64,000 nt of DNA from Bathymodiolus brooksi (lineage: Eukaryota > Mollusca > Bivalvia > Mytilida > Modiolidae): positions 15,954,028 to 16,018,027 of the forward strand of contig OY804589.1 of the NCBI GenBank assembly GCA_963680875.1, in the 5' to 3' direction. Under the pieces are notes generated by a model. That model ran no database searches. It saw only the letters and a list, made by a program, of their open reading frames with translations, and was not told the origin of the DNA. The stretch's first letter is position 1, and every line of letters begins with the position of its first letter. A program made the position numbers and the translations under genes. Below, one piece after another: positions 33,401-48,400 of this stretch.

Positions 33401-36400
33401 GTAGTAGGTGTTGTAGTAACTTGACTTGTGGTAGTAGGTGTGGTAGTAACTTGAGTTGTGGTAATAGGTGTTATAGTAACTTGAGTTGTGGTAGTAGGTG
33501 TTGTAGTAACTTGAGTTGTGGTTGTAGGTGTTATAGTAACTTGACTTGTGGTAATAGGTGTTGTAGTAACTTGAGTTGTTGTAATAGGTGTTGTAGTAAC
33601 TTGAGTTGTGGAAGTAGGTGTTGTAGTAACTTGACTTGTGGTAGTAGGTGTTGTAGTAGCTTGACTTGTGGTAATAGATGTTGTAGTAACTTGACTTGTG
33701 GTAATATGTGTTGTAGTAACTTGACTTGTTGTAATAGGTGTTGTAGTAACTTGAGTTGTGGTAATAGGTGTTGTAGTAACTTGACTTGTGGTAGTAGGTG
33801 TTGTGGTAACTTGAGTTGTGGTAGTAGGTGTTGTAGTAACTGGAGTTGTGGTAGTAGGTGTTGTAGTAACTGGAGTTGTGGTAATAGGTGTTGTAGTAAC
33901 TTGAGTTGTGGTAGTAGGTGTTGTAGTAACTTGAGTTGTGGTAATAGGTGTTGTAGTAACTTGACTTGTGGTAGTAGGTGTTGTAGTAACTTGACCTGTG
34001 GTAATAGGTGTTGTAGTACCTTGAGTTGTGGTAGTAGGTGTTGTAGTAACTGGAGTTGTGGTAGTAGGTGTTGTAGTAACTTGACTTGTGATAGTAGGTG
34101 TTGTAGTAACTTGACTTGTGGTAGTAGGTGTTATAGTAACTTGACTTGTGGTAATACGTGTTGTAGTACCTTGAGTTGTGGTAGTAGGTGTTGTAGTAAC
34201 TTGACTTGTGATAGTAGGTTTTGTAGTAACTTGACTTGTGGTAGTAGGTGTTATAGTAACTTGACTTGTGGTAATAGGTGTTGTAGTGACTGGAGTTGTG
34301 GTAATAGGTGTTGTAGTAACTTGAGTTGTGGTAGTAGGTGTTGTAGTAACTTCAGTTGTGGTAATAGGTGTTGTAGTACCTTGAGTTGTGGTAGTAGGTG
34401 TTGTAGTAACTTGAGTTGTGGTAGTAGGTGTTGTAGTAACTTGACTTGTGGTATTAGGTGTTATAGTAACTTGACTTGTGGTAATAGGTGTTGTAGTAAC
34501 TTTACTTGTGGTAGTAGGTGTTGTAGTAACTTGACTTGTGATAGTAGGTGTTGTAGTAACTTGACTTGTGGTAGTAGGTGTTATAGTAACTTGACTTGTG
34601 GTAATAGGTGTTGTAGTAACTTGACTTGTGGTAATAGGTGGTGTAGTAAATTGACTTGTAGTAGTAGGTGTTGTAGTAACTTGAGTTGTGGTAGTAGGTG
34701 TTGTAGTAACTTGACTTGTGGTAGTAGGCGTTGTAGTAACTTGAGTTGTGGAAGTAGGTGTTGTAGTAACTTGACTTGTGGTAGTAGGTGTTACAGTAAC
34801 TTGACTTGTGGTAATAGGTGTTGTAGTAACTTGAGTTGTTGCAATAGGTGTTGTAGTAACTTGAGTTGTGGAAGTAGGTGTTGTAGTAACTTGACTTGTG
34901 GTAATAGGTGTTGTAGTAACTTCATTTGTTGCAATAGGTGTTGTAGTAATTTGATTTGTTGTAGTAGGTGTTGTAGTAACTTGACTTGTGGTAGTAGGTG
35001 TTGTAGTAACTTCAGTTGTGGTAGTAGGTGTTGTAGTAACTTGACTTGTGGTAGTAGGTGTTACAGTAACTTGACTTGTGGTAGTAGGTGTTGTAGTAAC
35101 TGGAGTTGTGGAAGTAGGTGTTGTAGTAACTTGACTTGTGGTAGTAGGTGTTACAGTAACTTGACTTGTGGTAGTAGGTGATGTAGTAACTGGAGTTGTG
35201 GTAGTAGGTGTTGTAGTAGATTGACTTGTGGTAGTAGGTGTTACAGTAACTTGACTTGTGGTAGTAGGTGTTGTAGTAACTGGAGTTGTGGTAGTAGGTG
35301 TTGTAGTAACTTGAGTTGTGGTAGTAGGTGTTGTAGTAACTTGAGTTGTGGTAGTAGGTGTTATAGTAACTTGAGTTGTGGAAGTAGGTGTTGTAGTAAC
35401 TTGAGTTGTGGCTGTAGGTGTTATAGTAACTCGACTTGTGGTAATAGGTGTTGTAGTAACTTGAGTTGTTGTAATAGGTGTTGTAGTAACTTGAGTTGTG
35501 GAAGTAGGTGTTGTAGTAACTTGAGTTGTGGTAATAGGTGTTGTAGTGACTGGAGTTGTGGTAATAGGTGTTGTAGTAACTTGAGTTGTGGTAGTAGGTG
35601 TTGTAGTAACTTCAGTTGTGGTAATAGGTTTTGTAGTACCTTGAGTTGTGGTAGTAGGTGTTGTAGTAACTTGAGTTGTGGTAGTAGGTGTTGTAGTAAC
35701 TTGACTTGTGGTAGTAGGTGTTATAGTAACTTGACTTGTGGTAATAGGTGTTGTAGTAACTTTACTTGTGGTAGTAGGTGTTGTAGTAACTTGACTTTTG
35801 ATAGTAGGTGTTGTAGTAACTTGACTTGTGGTAGTAGGTGTTATAGTAACTTGACTTGTGGTAATAGGTGTTGTAGTAACTTGACTTGTGGTAATAGGTG
35901 GTGTAGTAAATTGACTTGTAGTAGTAGGTGTTGTAGTAACTTGAGTTGTGGTAGTAGGTGTTGTAGTAACTTGACTTGTGGTAGTAGGCGTTGTAGTAAC
36001 TTGAGTTGTGGAAGTAGGTGTTGTAGTAACTTGACTTGTGGTAGTAGGTGTTACAGTAACTTGACTTGTGGTAATAGGTGTTGTAGTAACTTGAGTTGTT
36101 GCAATAGGTGTTGTAGTAACTTGAGTTGTGGAAGTAGGTGTTGTAGTAACTTGACTTGTGGTAATAGGTGTTGTAGTAACTTCAATTGTTGCAATAGGTG
36201 TTGTAGTAATTTGATTTGTTGTAGTAGGTGTTGTAGTAACTTGACTTGTGGTAGTAGGTGTTGTAGTAACTTCAGTTGTGGTAGTAGGTGTTGTAGTAAC
36301 TTGACTTGTGGTAGTAGGTGTTACAGTAACTTGACTTGTGGTAGTAGGTGTTGTAGTAACTGGAGTTGTGGTAGTAGGTGTTGTAGTAACTTGAGTTGTG

Positions 36401-39400
36401 GTAGTAGGTGTTGTAGTAACTTGACTTGTGGTAGTAGGTGTTACAGTAACTTGACTTGTGGTAGTAGGTGTTGTAGTAACTGGAGTTGTGGTAGTAGGTG
36501 TTGTAGTAGCTTGACTTGTGGTAGTAGGTGTTACAATAACTTGACTTGTGGTAGTAGGTGTTGTAGTAACTGGAGTTGTGGTAGTAGGTGTTGTAGTAAC
36601 TTGAGTTGTGGTAGTAGGTGTTATAGTAACTTGAGTTGTGGTAGTAGGTGTTGTAGTAACTTGAGTTGTGGCTGTAGGTGTTATAGTAACTCGACTTGTG
36701 GTAATAGGTGTTGTAGTAACTTGAGTTGTTGTAATAGGTGTTGTAGTAACTTGAGTTGTGGAAGTAGGTGTTGTAGTAACTTGACTTGTGGTAGTAGGTG
36801 TTGTAGTAGCTTGACTTGTGGTAATAGATGTTGTAGTAACTTGACTTGTTGTAATAGGTGTTGTAGTAACTTGAGTTGTGGTAATAGGTGTTGTAGTAAC
36901 TTGACTTGTGGTAGTAGGTGTTGTAGTAACTTGAGTTGTGGTAGTAGGTGTTGTAGTAACTTGACTTGTGGTAGTAGGTGTTGTAGTAACTTGACTTGTG
37001 ATAGTAGGTGTTGTAGTAACTTGACTTGTGGTAGTAGGTGTTATAGTAACTTGACTTGTGGTAATAGGTGTTGTAGTACCTTGAGTTGTGGTAGTAGATG
37101 TTGTAGTAACTTGACTTGTGATAGTAGGTTTTGTAGTAACTTGACTTGTGGTAGTAGGTGTTATAGTAACTTGACTTGTGGTAATAGGTGTTGTAGTGAC
37201 TGGAGTTGTGGTAATAGGTGTTGTAGTAACTTGAGGTGTGGTAGTAGGTGTTGTAGTAACTTGACTTGTGGTAGTAGGTGTTACAGTAACTTGACTTGTG
37301 GTAGTAGGTGTTGTAGTAACTGGAGTTGTGGTAGTAGGTGTTGTAGTAACTTGACTTGTGGTAGTAGGTGTGGTAGTAACTTGAGTTGTGGTAATAGGTG
37401 TTATAGTAACTTGAGTTGTGGTAGTAGGTGTTGTAGTAACTTGAGTTGTGGTTGTAGGTGTTATAGTAACTTGACTTGTGGTAATAGGTGTTGTAGTAAC
37501 TTGAGTTGTTGTAATAGGTGTTGTAGTAACTTGAGTTGTGGAAGTAGGTGTTGTAGTAACTTGACTTGTGGTAGTAGGTGTTGTAGTAGCTTGACTTGTG
37601 GTAATAGATGTTGTAGTAACTTGACTTGTGGTAATATGTGTTGTAGTAACTTGACTTGTTGTAATAGGTGTTGTAGTAACTTGAGTTGTGGTAATAGGTG
37701 TTGTAGTAACTTGACTTGTGGTAGTAGGTGTTGTGGTAACTTGAGTTGTGGTAGTAGGTGTTGTAGTAACTGGAGTTGTGGTAGTAGGTGTTGTAGTAAC
37801 TGGAGTTGTGGTAATAGGTGTTGTAGTAACTTGAGTTGTGGTAGTAGGTGTTGTAGTAACTTGAGTTGTGGTAATAGGTGTTGTAGTAACTTGACTTGTG
37901 GTAGTAGGTGTTGTAGTAACTTGACCTGTGGTAATAGGTGTTGTAGTACCTTGAGTTGTGGTAGTAGGTGTTGTAGTAACTGGAGTTGTGGTAGTAGGTG
38001 TTGTAGTAACTTGACTTGTGATAGTAGGTGTTGTAGTAACTTGACTTGTGGTAGTAGGTGTTATAGTAACTTGACTTGTGGTAATACGTGTTGTAGTACC
38101 TTGAGTTGTGGTAGTAGGTGTTGTAGTAACTTGACTTGTGATAGTAGGTTTTGTAGTAACTTGACTTGTGGTAGTAGGTGTTATAGTAACTTGACTTGTG
38201 GTAATAGGTGTTGTAGTGACTGGAGTTGTGGTAATAGGTGTTGTAGTAACTTGAGTTGTGGTAGTAGGTGTTGTAGTAACTTCAGTTGTGGTAATAGGTG
38301 TTGTAGTACCTTGAGTTGTGGTAGTAGGTGTTGTAGTAACTTGAGTTGTGGTAGTAGGTGTTGTAGTAACTTGACTTGTGGTATTAGGTGTTATAGTAAC
38401 TTGACTTGTGGTAATAGGTGTTGTAGTAACTTTACTTGTGGTAGTAGGTGTTGTAGTAACTTGACTTGTGATAGTAGGTGTTGTAGTAACTTGACTTGTG
38501 GTAGTAGGTGTTATAGTAACTTGACTTGTGGTAATAGGTGTTGTAGTAACTTGACTTGTGGTAATAGGTGGTGTAGTAAATTGACTTGTAGTAGTAGGTG
38601 TTGTAGTAACTTGAGTTGTGGTAGTAGGTGTTGTAGTAACTTGACTTGTGGTAGTAGGCGTTGTAGTAACTTGAGTTGTGGAAGTAGGTGTTGTAGTAAC
38701 TTGACTTGTGGTAGTAGGTGTTACAGTAACTTGACTTGTGGTAATAGGTGTTGTAGTAACTTGAGTTGTTGCAATAGGTGTTGTAGTAACTTGAGTTGTG
38801 GAAGTAGGTGTTGTAGTAACTTGACTTGTGGTAATAGGTGTTGTAGTAACTTCAGTTGTTGCAATAGGTGTTGTAGTAATTTGATTTGTTGTAGTAGGTG
38901 TTGTAGTAACTTGACTTGTGGTAGTAGGTGTTGTAGTAACTTCAGTTGTGGTAGTAGGTGTTGTAGTAACTTGACTTGTGGTAATATGTGTTGTAGTAAC
39001 TTGACTTGTTGTAATAGGTGTTGTAGTAACTTGAGTTGTGGTAATAGGTGTTGTAGTAACTTGACTTGTGGTAGTAGGTGTTGTGGTAACTTGAGTTGTG
39101 GTAGTAGGTGTTGTAGTAACTGGAGTTGTGGTAGTAGGTGTTGTAGTAACTGGAGTTGTGGTAATAGGTGTTGTAGTAACTTGAGTTGTGGTAGTAGGTG
39201 TTGTAGTAACTTGAGTTGTGGTAATAGGTGTTGTAGTAACTTGACTTGTGGTAGTAGGTGTTGTAGTAACTTGACCTGTGGTAATAGGTGTTGTAGTACC
39301 TTGAGTTGTGGTAGTAGGTGTTGTAGTAACTGGAGTTGTGGTAGTAGGTGTTGTAGTAACTTGACTTGTGATAGTAGGTGTTGTAGTAACTTGACTTGTG

Positions 39401-42400
39401 GTAGTAGGTGTTATAGTAACTTGACTTGTGGTAATACGTGTTGTAGTACCTTGAGTTGTGGTAGTAGGTGTTGTAGTAACTTGACTTGTGATAGTAGGTT
39501 TTGTAGTAACTTGACTTGTGGTAGTAGGTGTTATAGTAACTTGACTTGTGGTAATAGGTGTTGTAGTGACTGGAGTTGTGGTAATAGGTGTTGTAGTAAC
39601 TTGAGTTGTGGTAGTAGGTGTTGTAGTAACTTCAGTTGTGGTAATAGGTGTTGTAGTACCTTGAGTTGTGGTAGTAGGTGTTGTAGTAACTTGAGTTGTG
39701 GTAGTAGGTGTTGTAGTAACTTGACTTGTGGTATTAGGTGTTATAGTAACTTGACTTGTGGTAATAGGTGTTGTAGTAACTTTACTTGTGGTAGTAGGTG
39801 TTGTAGTAACTTGACTTGTGATAGTAGGTGTTGTAGTAACTTGACTTGTGGTAGTAGGTGTTATAGTAACTTGACTTGTGGTAATAGGTGTTGTAGTAAC
39901 TTGACTTGTGGTAATAGGTGGTGTAGTAAATTGACTTGTAGTAGTAGGTGTTGTAGTAACTTGAGTTGTGGTAGTAGGTGTTGTAGTAACTTGACTTGTG
40001 GTAGTAGGCGTTGTAGTAACTTGAGTTGTGGAAGTAGGTGTTGTAGTAACTTGACTTGTGGTAGTAGGTGTTACAGTAACTTGACTTGTGGTAATAGGTG
40101 TTGTAGTAACTTGAGTTGTTGCAATAGGTGTTGTAGTAACTTGAGTTGTGGAAGTAGGTGTTGTAGTAACTTGACTTGTGGTAATAGGTGTTGTAGTAAC
40201 TTCAGTTGTTGCAATAGGTGTTGTAGTAATTTGATTTGTTGTAGTAGGTGTTGTAGTAACTTGACTTGTGGTAGTAGGTGTTGTAGTAACTTCAGTTGTG
40301 GTAGTAGGTGTTGTAGTAACTTGACTTGTGGTAGTAGGTGTTACAGTAACTTGACTTGTGGTAGTAGGTGTTGTAGTAACTGGAGTTGTGGTAGTAGGTG
40401 TTGTAGTAACTTGAGTTGTGGAAGTAGGTGTTGTAGTAACTTGACTTGTGGTAGTAGGTGTTACAGTAACTTGACTTGTGGTAGTAGGTGATGTAGTAAC
40501 TGGAGTTGTGGTAGTAGGTGTTGTAGTAGATTGACTTGTGGTAGTAGGTGTTACAGTAACTTGACTTGTGGTAGTAGGTGTTGTAGTAACTGGAGTTGTG
40601 GTAGTAGGTGTTGTAGTAACTTGAGTTGTGGTAGTAGGTGTTGTAGTAACTTGAGTTGTGGTAGTAGGTGTTATAGTAACTTGAGTTGTGGAAGTAGGTG
40701 TTGTAGTAACTTGAGTTGTGGCTGTAGGTGTTATAGTAACTCGACTTGTGGTAATAGGTGTTGTAGTAACTTGAGTTGTTGTAATAGGTGTTGTAGTAAC
40801 TTGAGTTGTGGAAGTAGGTGTTGTAGTAACTTGAGTTGTGGTAATAGGTGTTGTAGTGACTGGAGTTGTGGTAATAGGTGTTGTAGTAACTTGAGTTGTG
40901 GTAGTAGGTGTTGTAGTAACTTCAGTTGTGGTAATAGGTTTTGTAGTACCTTGAGTTGTGGTAGTAGGTGTTGTAGTAACTTGACTTGTGGTAGTAGGTG
41001 TTATAGTAACTTGACTTGTGGTAATAGATGTTGTAGTAACTTTACTTGTGGTAGTAGGTGTTGTAGTAACTTGACTTTTGATAGTAGGTGTTGTAGTAAC
41101 TTGACTTGTGGTAGTAGGTGTTATAGTAACTTGACTTGTGGTAATAGGTGTTGTAGTAACTTGACTTGTGGTAATAGGTGGTGTAGTAAATTGACTTGTA
41201 GTAGTAGGTGTTGTAGTAACTTGAGTTGTGGTAGTAGGTGTTGTAGTAACTTGACTTGTGGTAGTAGGCGTTGTAGTAACTTGAGTTGTGGAAGTAGGTG
41301 TTGTAGTAACTTGACTTGTGGTAGTAGGTGTTACAGTAACTTGACTTGTGGTAATAGGTGTTGTAGTAACTTGAGTTGTTGCAATAGGTGTTGTAGTAAC
41401 TTGAGTTGTGGAAGTAGGTGTTGTAGTAACTTGACTTGTGGTAATAGGTGTTGTAGTAACTTCAATTGTTGCAATAGGTGTTGTAGTAATTTGATTTGTT
41501 GTAGTAGGTGTTGTAGTAACTTGACTTGTGGTAGTAGGTGTTGTAGTAACTTCAGTTGTGGTAGTAGGTGTTGTAGTAACTTGACTTGTGGTAGTAGGTG
41601 TTACAGTAACTTGACTTGTGGTAGTAGGTGTTGTAGTAACTGGAGTTGTGGTAGTAGGTGTTGTAGTAACTTGAGTTGTGGTAGTAGGTGTTGTAGTAAC
41701 TTGACTTGTGGTAGTAGGTGTTACAGTAACTTGACTTGTGGTAGTAGGTGTTGTAGTAACTGGAGTTGTGGTAGTAGGTGTTGTAGTAGCTTGACTTGTG
41801 GTAGTAGGTGTTACAGTAACTTGACTTGTGGTAGTAGGTGTTGTAGTAACTGGAGTTGTGGTAGTAGGTGTTGTAGTAACTTGAGTTGTGGTAGTAGGTG
41901 TTATAGTAACTTGAGTTGTGGTAGTAGGTGTTGTAGTAACTTGAGTTGTGGCTGTAGGTGTTATAGTAACTCGACTTGTGGTAATAGGTGTTGTAGTAAC
42001 TTGAGTTGTTGTAATAGGTGTTGTAGTAACTTGAGTTGTGGAAGTAGGTGTTGTAGTAACTTGACTTGTGGTAGTAGGTGTTGTAGTAGCTTGACTTGTG
42101 GTAATAGATGTTGTAGTAACTTGACTTGTTGTAATAGGTGTTGTAGTAACTTGAGTTGTGGTAATAGGTGTTGTAGTAACTTGACTTGTGGTAGTAGGTG
42201 TTGTAGTAACTTGAGTTGTGGTAGTAGGTGTTGTAGTAACTTGACTTGTGGTAGTAGGTGTTGTAGTAACTTGACTTGTGATAGTAGGTGTTGTAGTAAC
42301 TTGACTTGTGGTAGTAGGTGTTATAGTAACTTGACTTGTGGTAATAGGTGTTGTAGTACCTTGAGTTGTGGTAGTAGATGTTGTAGTAACTTGACTTGTG

Positions 42401-45400
42401 ATAGTAGGTTTTGTAGTAACTTGACTTGTGGTAGTAGGTGTTATAGTAACTTGACTTGTGGTAATAGGTGTTGTAGTGACTGGAGTTGTGGTAATAGGTG
42501 TTGTAGTAACTTGAGGTGTGGTAGTAGGTGTTGTAGTAACTTCAGTTGTGGTAATAGGTGTTGTAGTACCTTGAGTTGTGGTAGTAGGTGTTGTAGTAAC
42601 TTGAGTTGTGGTAGTAGGTGTTGTAGTAACTTGACTTGTGGTAGTAGGTGTTATAGTAACTTGACTTGTGGTAATAGGTATTGTAGTAACTGGAGTTGTG
42701 GTAATAGGTGTTGTAGTAACTTGACTTGTGGTAGTAGGTGTTGTAGTAACTTGACTTGTGATAGTAGGTGTTGTAGTAACTTGACTTGTGGTAGTAGGTG
42801 TTATAGTAACTTGACTTGTGGTAATAGGTGTTGTAGTACCTTGAGTTGTGGTAGTAGGTGTTGTAGTAACTTGACTTGTGATAGTAGGTTTTGTAGTAAC
42901 TTGACTTGTGGTAGTAGGTGTTATAGTAACTTGACTTGTGGTAATAGGTGTTGTAGTGACTGGAGTTGTGGTAATAGGTGTTGTAGTAACTTGAGTTGTG
43001 GTAGTAGGTGTTGTAGTAACTTCAGTTGTGGTAATAGGTGTTGTAGTACCTTGAGTTGTGGTAGTAGGTGTTGTAGTAACTTGAGTTGTGGTAGTAATTG
43101 TTGTAGTAACTTGACTTGTGGTAGTAGGTGTTATAGTAACTTGACTTGTGGTAATAGGTGTTGTAGTAACTTTACTTGTGGTAGTAGGTGTTGTAGTAAC
43201 TTGACTTGTGATAGTAGGTGTTGTAGTAACTTGACTTGTGGTAGTAGGTGTTATAGTAACTTGACTTGTGGTAATAGGTGTTGTAGTAACTTGACTTGTG
43301 GTAATAGGTGGTGTAGTAAATTGACTTGTAGTAGTAGGTGTTGTAGTAACTTGAGTTGTGGTAGTAGGTGTTGTAGTAACTTGACTTGTGGTAGTAGGCG
43401 TTGTAGTAACTTGAGTTGTGGAAGTAGGTGTTGTAGTAACTTGACTTGTGGTAGTAGGTGTTACAGTAACTTGACTTGTGGTAATAGGTGTTGTAGTAAC
43501 TTGAGTTGTTGCAATAGGTGTTGTAGTAACTTGAGTTGTGGAAGTAGGTGTTGTAGTAACTTGACTTGTGGTAATAGGTGTTGTAGTAACTTCAGTTGTT
43601 GCAATAGATGTTGTAGTAATTTGATTTGTTGTAGTAGGTGTTGTAGTAACTTGACTTGTGGTAGTAGGTGTTGTAGTAACTTCAGTTGTGGTAGTAGGTG
43701 TTGTAGTAACTTGACTTGTGGTAGTAGGTGTTGTAGTAACTTCAGTTGTGGTAGTAGGTGTTGTAGTAACTTGACTTGTGGTAGTAGGTGTTACAGTAAC
43801 TTGACTTGTGGTAGTAGTTGTTGTAGTAACTGGAGTTGTGGTAGTAGGTGTTGTAGTAACTTGAGTTGTGGTAGTAGGTGTTGTAGTAACTTGACTTGTG
43901 GTAGTAGGTGTTACAGTAACTTGACTTGTGGTAGTAGGTGTTGTAGTAACTGGAGTTGTGGTAGTAGGTGTTGTAGTAGCTTGACTTGTGGTAGTAGGTG
44001 TTACAGTAACTTGACTTGTGGTAGTAGGTGTTGTAGTAACTGGGGTTGTGGTAGTAGGTGTTGTAGTAACTTGAGTTGTGGTAGTAGGTGTTGTAGTAAC
44101 TTGAGTTGTGGTAGTAGGTGTTATAATAACTTGAGTTGTGGTAGTAGGTGTTGTAGTAACTTGAGTTGTGGCTGTAGGTGTTGTAGTAACTCGACTTGTG
44201 GTAATAGGTGTTGTAGTAACTTGAGTTGTGGAAGTAGGTGTTGTAGTAACTTGAGTTGTGGTAATAGGTGTTGTAGTGACTGGAGTTGTGGTAATAGGTG
44301 TTGTAGTAACTTGAGTTGTGGTAGTAGATGTTGTAGTAACTTCAGTTGTGGTAATAGGTGTTGTAGTACCTTGAGTTGTGGTAGTAGGTGTTGTAGTAAC
44401 TTGAGTTGTGGTAGTAGGTGTTGTAGTAACTTGACTTGTGGTAGTAGGTGTTATAGTAACTTGACTTGTGGTAATAGGTGTTGTAGTAACTTTACTTGTG
44501 GTAGTAGGTGTTGTAGTAACTTGACTTGTGATAGTAGGTGTTGTAGTAACTTGACTTGTGGTAGTAGGTGTTATAGTAACTTGACTTGTGGTAATAGGTG
44601 TTGTAGTAACTTGACTTGTGGTAATAGGTGGTGTAGTAAATTGACTTGTAGTAGTAGGTGTTGTAGTAACTTGAGTTGTGGTAGTAGGTGTTGTAGTAAC
44701 TTGACTTGTGGTAGTAGGCGTTGTAGTAACTTGAGTTGTGGAAGTAGGTGTTGTAGTAACTTGACTTGTGGTAGTAGGTGTTACAGTAACTTGACTTGTG
44801 GTAATAGGTGTTGTAGTAACTTGAGTTGTTGCAATAGGTGTTGTAGTAACTTGAGTTGTGGAAGTAGGTGTTGTAGTAACTTGACTTGTGGTAAAAGGTG
44901 TTGTAGTAACTTCAGTTGTTGCAATAGGTGTTGTAGTAATTTGATTTGTTGTAGTAGGTGTTGTAGTAACTTGACTTGTGGTAGTAGGTATTGTAGTAAC
45001 TTCAGTTGTGGTAGTAGGTGTTGTAGTAACTTGACTTGTGGTAGTAGGTGTTACAGTAACTTGACTTGTGGTAGTAGGTGTTGTAGTAACTGGAGTTGTG
45101 GTAGTAGGTGTTGTAGTAACTTGAGTTGTGGTAGTAGGTGTTGTAGTAACTTGACTTGTGGTAGTAGGTGCTACAGTAACTTGACTTGTGGTAGTAGGTG
45201 TTGTAGTAACTTGAGTTGTGGTAGTAGGTGTTGTAGTAACTTGACTTGTGGTAGTTGGCGTTGTAGTAACTTGAGTTGTGGAAGTAGGTGTTGTAGTAAC
45301 TTGACTTGTGGTAGTAGGTGTTACAGTAACTTGACTTGTGGTAATAGGTGTTGTAGTAACTTGAGTTGTTGCAATAGGTGTTGCAGTAACTTGAGTTGTG

Positions 45401-48400
45401 GAAGTAGGTGTTGTAGTAACTTGACTTGTGGTAGTAGGTGTTGTAGTAACTTCAGTTGTGGTAGTAGGTGTTGTAGTAACTTGACTTGTGGTAGTAGGTG
45501 TTACAGTAACTTGACTTGTGGTAGTAGGTGTTGTAGTAACTGGAGTTGTGGTAGTAGGTGTTGTAGTAGCTTGACTTGTGGTAGTAGGTGTTACAGTAAC
45601 TTGACTTGTGGTAGTAGGTGTTGTAGTAACTGGAGTTGTGGTAGTAGGTGTTGTAGTAACTTGAGTTGTGGTAGTAGGTGTTATAGTAACTTGAGTTGTG
45701 GTAGTAGGTGTTGTAGTAACTTGAGTTGTGGCTGTAGGTGTTATAGTAACTCGACTTGTGGTAATAGGTGTTGTAGTAACTTGAGTTGTTGTAATAGGTG
45801 TTGTAGTAACTTGAGTTGTGGAAGTAGGTGTTGTAGTAACATGACTTGTGGTAGTAGGTGTTGTAGTAGCTTGACTTGTGGTAATAGATGTTGTAGTAAC
45901 TTGACTTGTTGTAATAGGTGTTGTAGTAACTTGAGTTGTGGTAATAGGTGTTGTAGTAACTTGACTTGTGGTAGTAGGTGTTGTAGTAACTTGAGTTGTG
46001 GTAGTAGGTGTTGTAGTAACTGGAGTTGTGGTAGTAGGTGTTGTAGTAACTGGAGTTGTGGTAATAGGTGTTGTAGTAACTTGAGTTGTGGTAGTAGGTG
46101 TTGTAGTAAATTGAGTTGTGGTAATAGGTGTTGTAGTAACTTGACTTGTGGTAGTAGGTGTTGTAGTAACTTGACTTGTGGTAATAGGTGTTGTAGTACC
46201 TTGAGTTGTGGTAGTATGTGTTGTAGTAACTGGAGTTGTGGTAATAGGTGTTGTAGTAACTTGACTTGTGGTAGTAGGTGTTGTAGTAACTTGACTTGTG
46301 ATAGTAGGTGTTGTAGTAACTTGAGTTGTGGTAGTAGGTGTTGTAGTAACTTCAGTTGTGGTAATAGGTGTTGTAGTACCTTGAGTTGTGGTAGTAGGTG
46401 GTGTAGTAAATTGACTTGTAGTAGTAGGTGTTGTAGTAACTTGAGTTGTGGTAGTAGGTGTTGTAGTAACTTGAGTTGTGGAAGTAGGTGTTGTAGTAAC
46501 TTGACTTGTAGTAGTAGGTGTTGTAGTAACTTGAGTTGTGGTAGTAGGTGTTGTAGTAACTTGAGTTGTGGTAGTAGGCGTTGTAGTAACTTGAGTTGTG
46601 GAAGTAGGTGTTGTAGTAACTTGACTTGTAGTAGTAGGTGTTGTAGTAACTTGAGTTGTGGTAGTAGGTGTTGTAGTAACTTGAGTTGTGGTAGTAGGCG
46701 TTGTAGTAACTTGAGTTGTGGAAGTAGGTGTTGTAGTAACTTGACTTGTGGTAGTAGGTGTTATAGTAACTTGACTTGTAGTAATAAGTGTTGTAGTAAC
46801 TTGAGTTGTTGCAATAGGTGTTGTAGTAACTTGAGTTGTGGAAGTAGGTGTTGTAGTAACTTGACTTGTGGTAGTAGGTGTTACAGTAACTTGACTTGTG
46901 GTAGTAGGTGTTGTAGTAACTTCAGTTGTGGTAATAGGTGTTATAGTAACTTGATTTGTGGTAGTAGGTGTTGTAGTAACTTCAGTTGTGGTAGTAGGTG
47001 TTGTAGTAACTTGACTTGTGGTAGTAGGTGTTACAGTAACTTGACTTGTGGTAGTAGGTGTTGTAGTAACTGGAGTTGTGGTAGTAGGTGTTGTAGTAAC
47101 TTGACTTGTGGTAGTAGGTGTTACAGTAACTTGACTTGTGGTAGTAGGTGTTGTAGTAACTGGAGTTGTGGTAGTAGGTGTTGTAGTAACTTGAGTTGTG
47201 GTAGTAGGTGTTGTAGTAACTTGAGTTGTGGTAGTAGGTGTTACAGTAACTTGAGTTGTGGTAATAGGTGTTGTAGTAACTTGAGTTGTGGTTGTAGGTG
47301 TTGTAGTAACTTGACTTGTGGTAATAGGTGTTGTAGTAACTTGAGTTGTTGTAATAGGTGTTGTAGTAACTTGAGTTGTGGAAGTCGGTGTTGTAGTAAC
47401 TTGACTTGTGGTAGTAGGTGTTGTAGTAGCTTGACTTGTGGTAATAGATGTTGTAGTAACTTTACTTGTGGTAGTAGGTGTTGTAGTAACTTGACTTGTG
47501 ATAGTAGGTGTTGTAGTAACTTGACTTGTGGTAGTAGGTGTTATAGTAACTTGACTTGTGGTAATAGGTGTTGTAGTAACTTGACTTGTGGTAATAGGTG
47601 GTGTAGTAAATTGACTTGTAGTAGTAGGTGTTGTAGTAACTTGAGCTGTGGTAGTATGTGTTGTAGTAACTTGAGTTGTGGTAGTATGTGTTGTAGTAAC
47701 TTGAATTGTGGCAGTAGGTGTTGTAGTAACTTGAGTTGTGGTAGTAGGTGTTGTAGTAACTTGACCTCTGGTAATAGGTGTTGTAGTAACTTCAGTTGTG
47801 GTAATGGGTGTTGTAGTAACTTGACTTGTGGTAATAGATGTTGTAGGAACTTGAGTTGTGGTACTAGGTGTTGTAGTAACTTGACTTGTGGTAGTAGGTG
47901 TTGTAGTAACTTGAGTTGTAGTAGCAGGTGTTGTAGTACCTTGAGTTGTGGTAGTAGGTGTTATAGTAACTTGACTTGTGGTAATAGGTGTTGTAATAAC
48001 TTGACTTGTGGTAATAGGTATTGTAGTAACTTGAGTTGTGGTAGTAGGTGTTGTAGTAGCTTGACTTGTGGTAGTAGATGTTGTAGTAGCTGTAGTTGTG
48101 GTAGTAGGTGTTGTAGTAACTTGACTTGTGATAATAGGTGTTGTAGTAACTTGAGTTGTGGTAATAGGGGTTGTAGTAACTTGACTTGTGGTAGTAGGTT
48201 TTGTAGTGACTTGAGTTGTGGTAGTAGGTGTTGTAGTAACTTGAGTTGTGGTAATAGGTGTTGTAGTAACTTGACTTGTGGTAATAGGTGTTGTAGTAAC
48301 TTGAGTTGTGGTAGTAGGTGTTATAGTAACTTGACCTCTGGTAATAGGTGTTGTAGTAACTTCAGTTGTGGTAATGGGTGTTGTAGTAACTTGACTTGTG

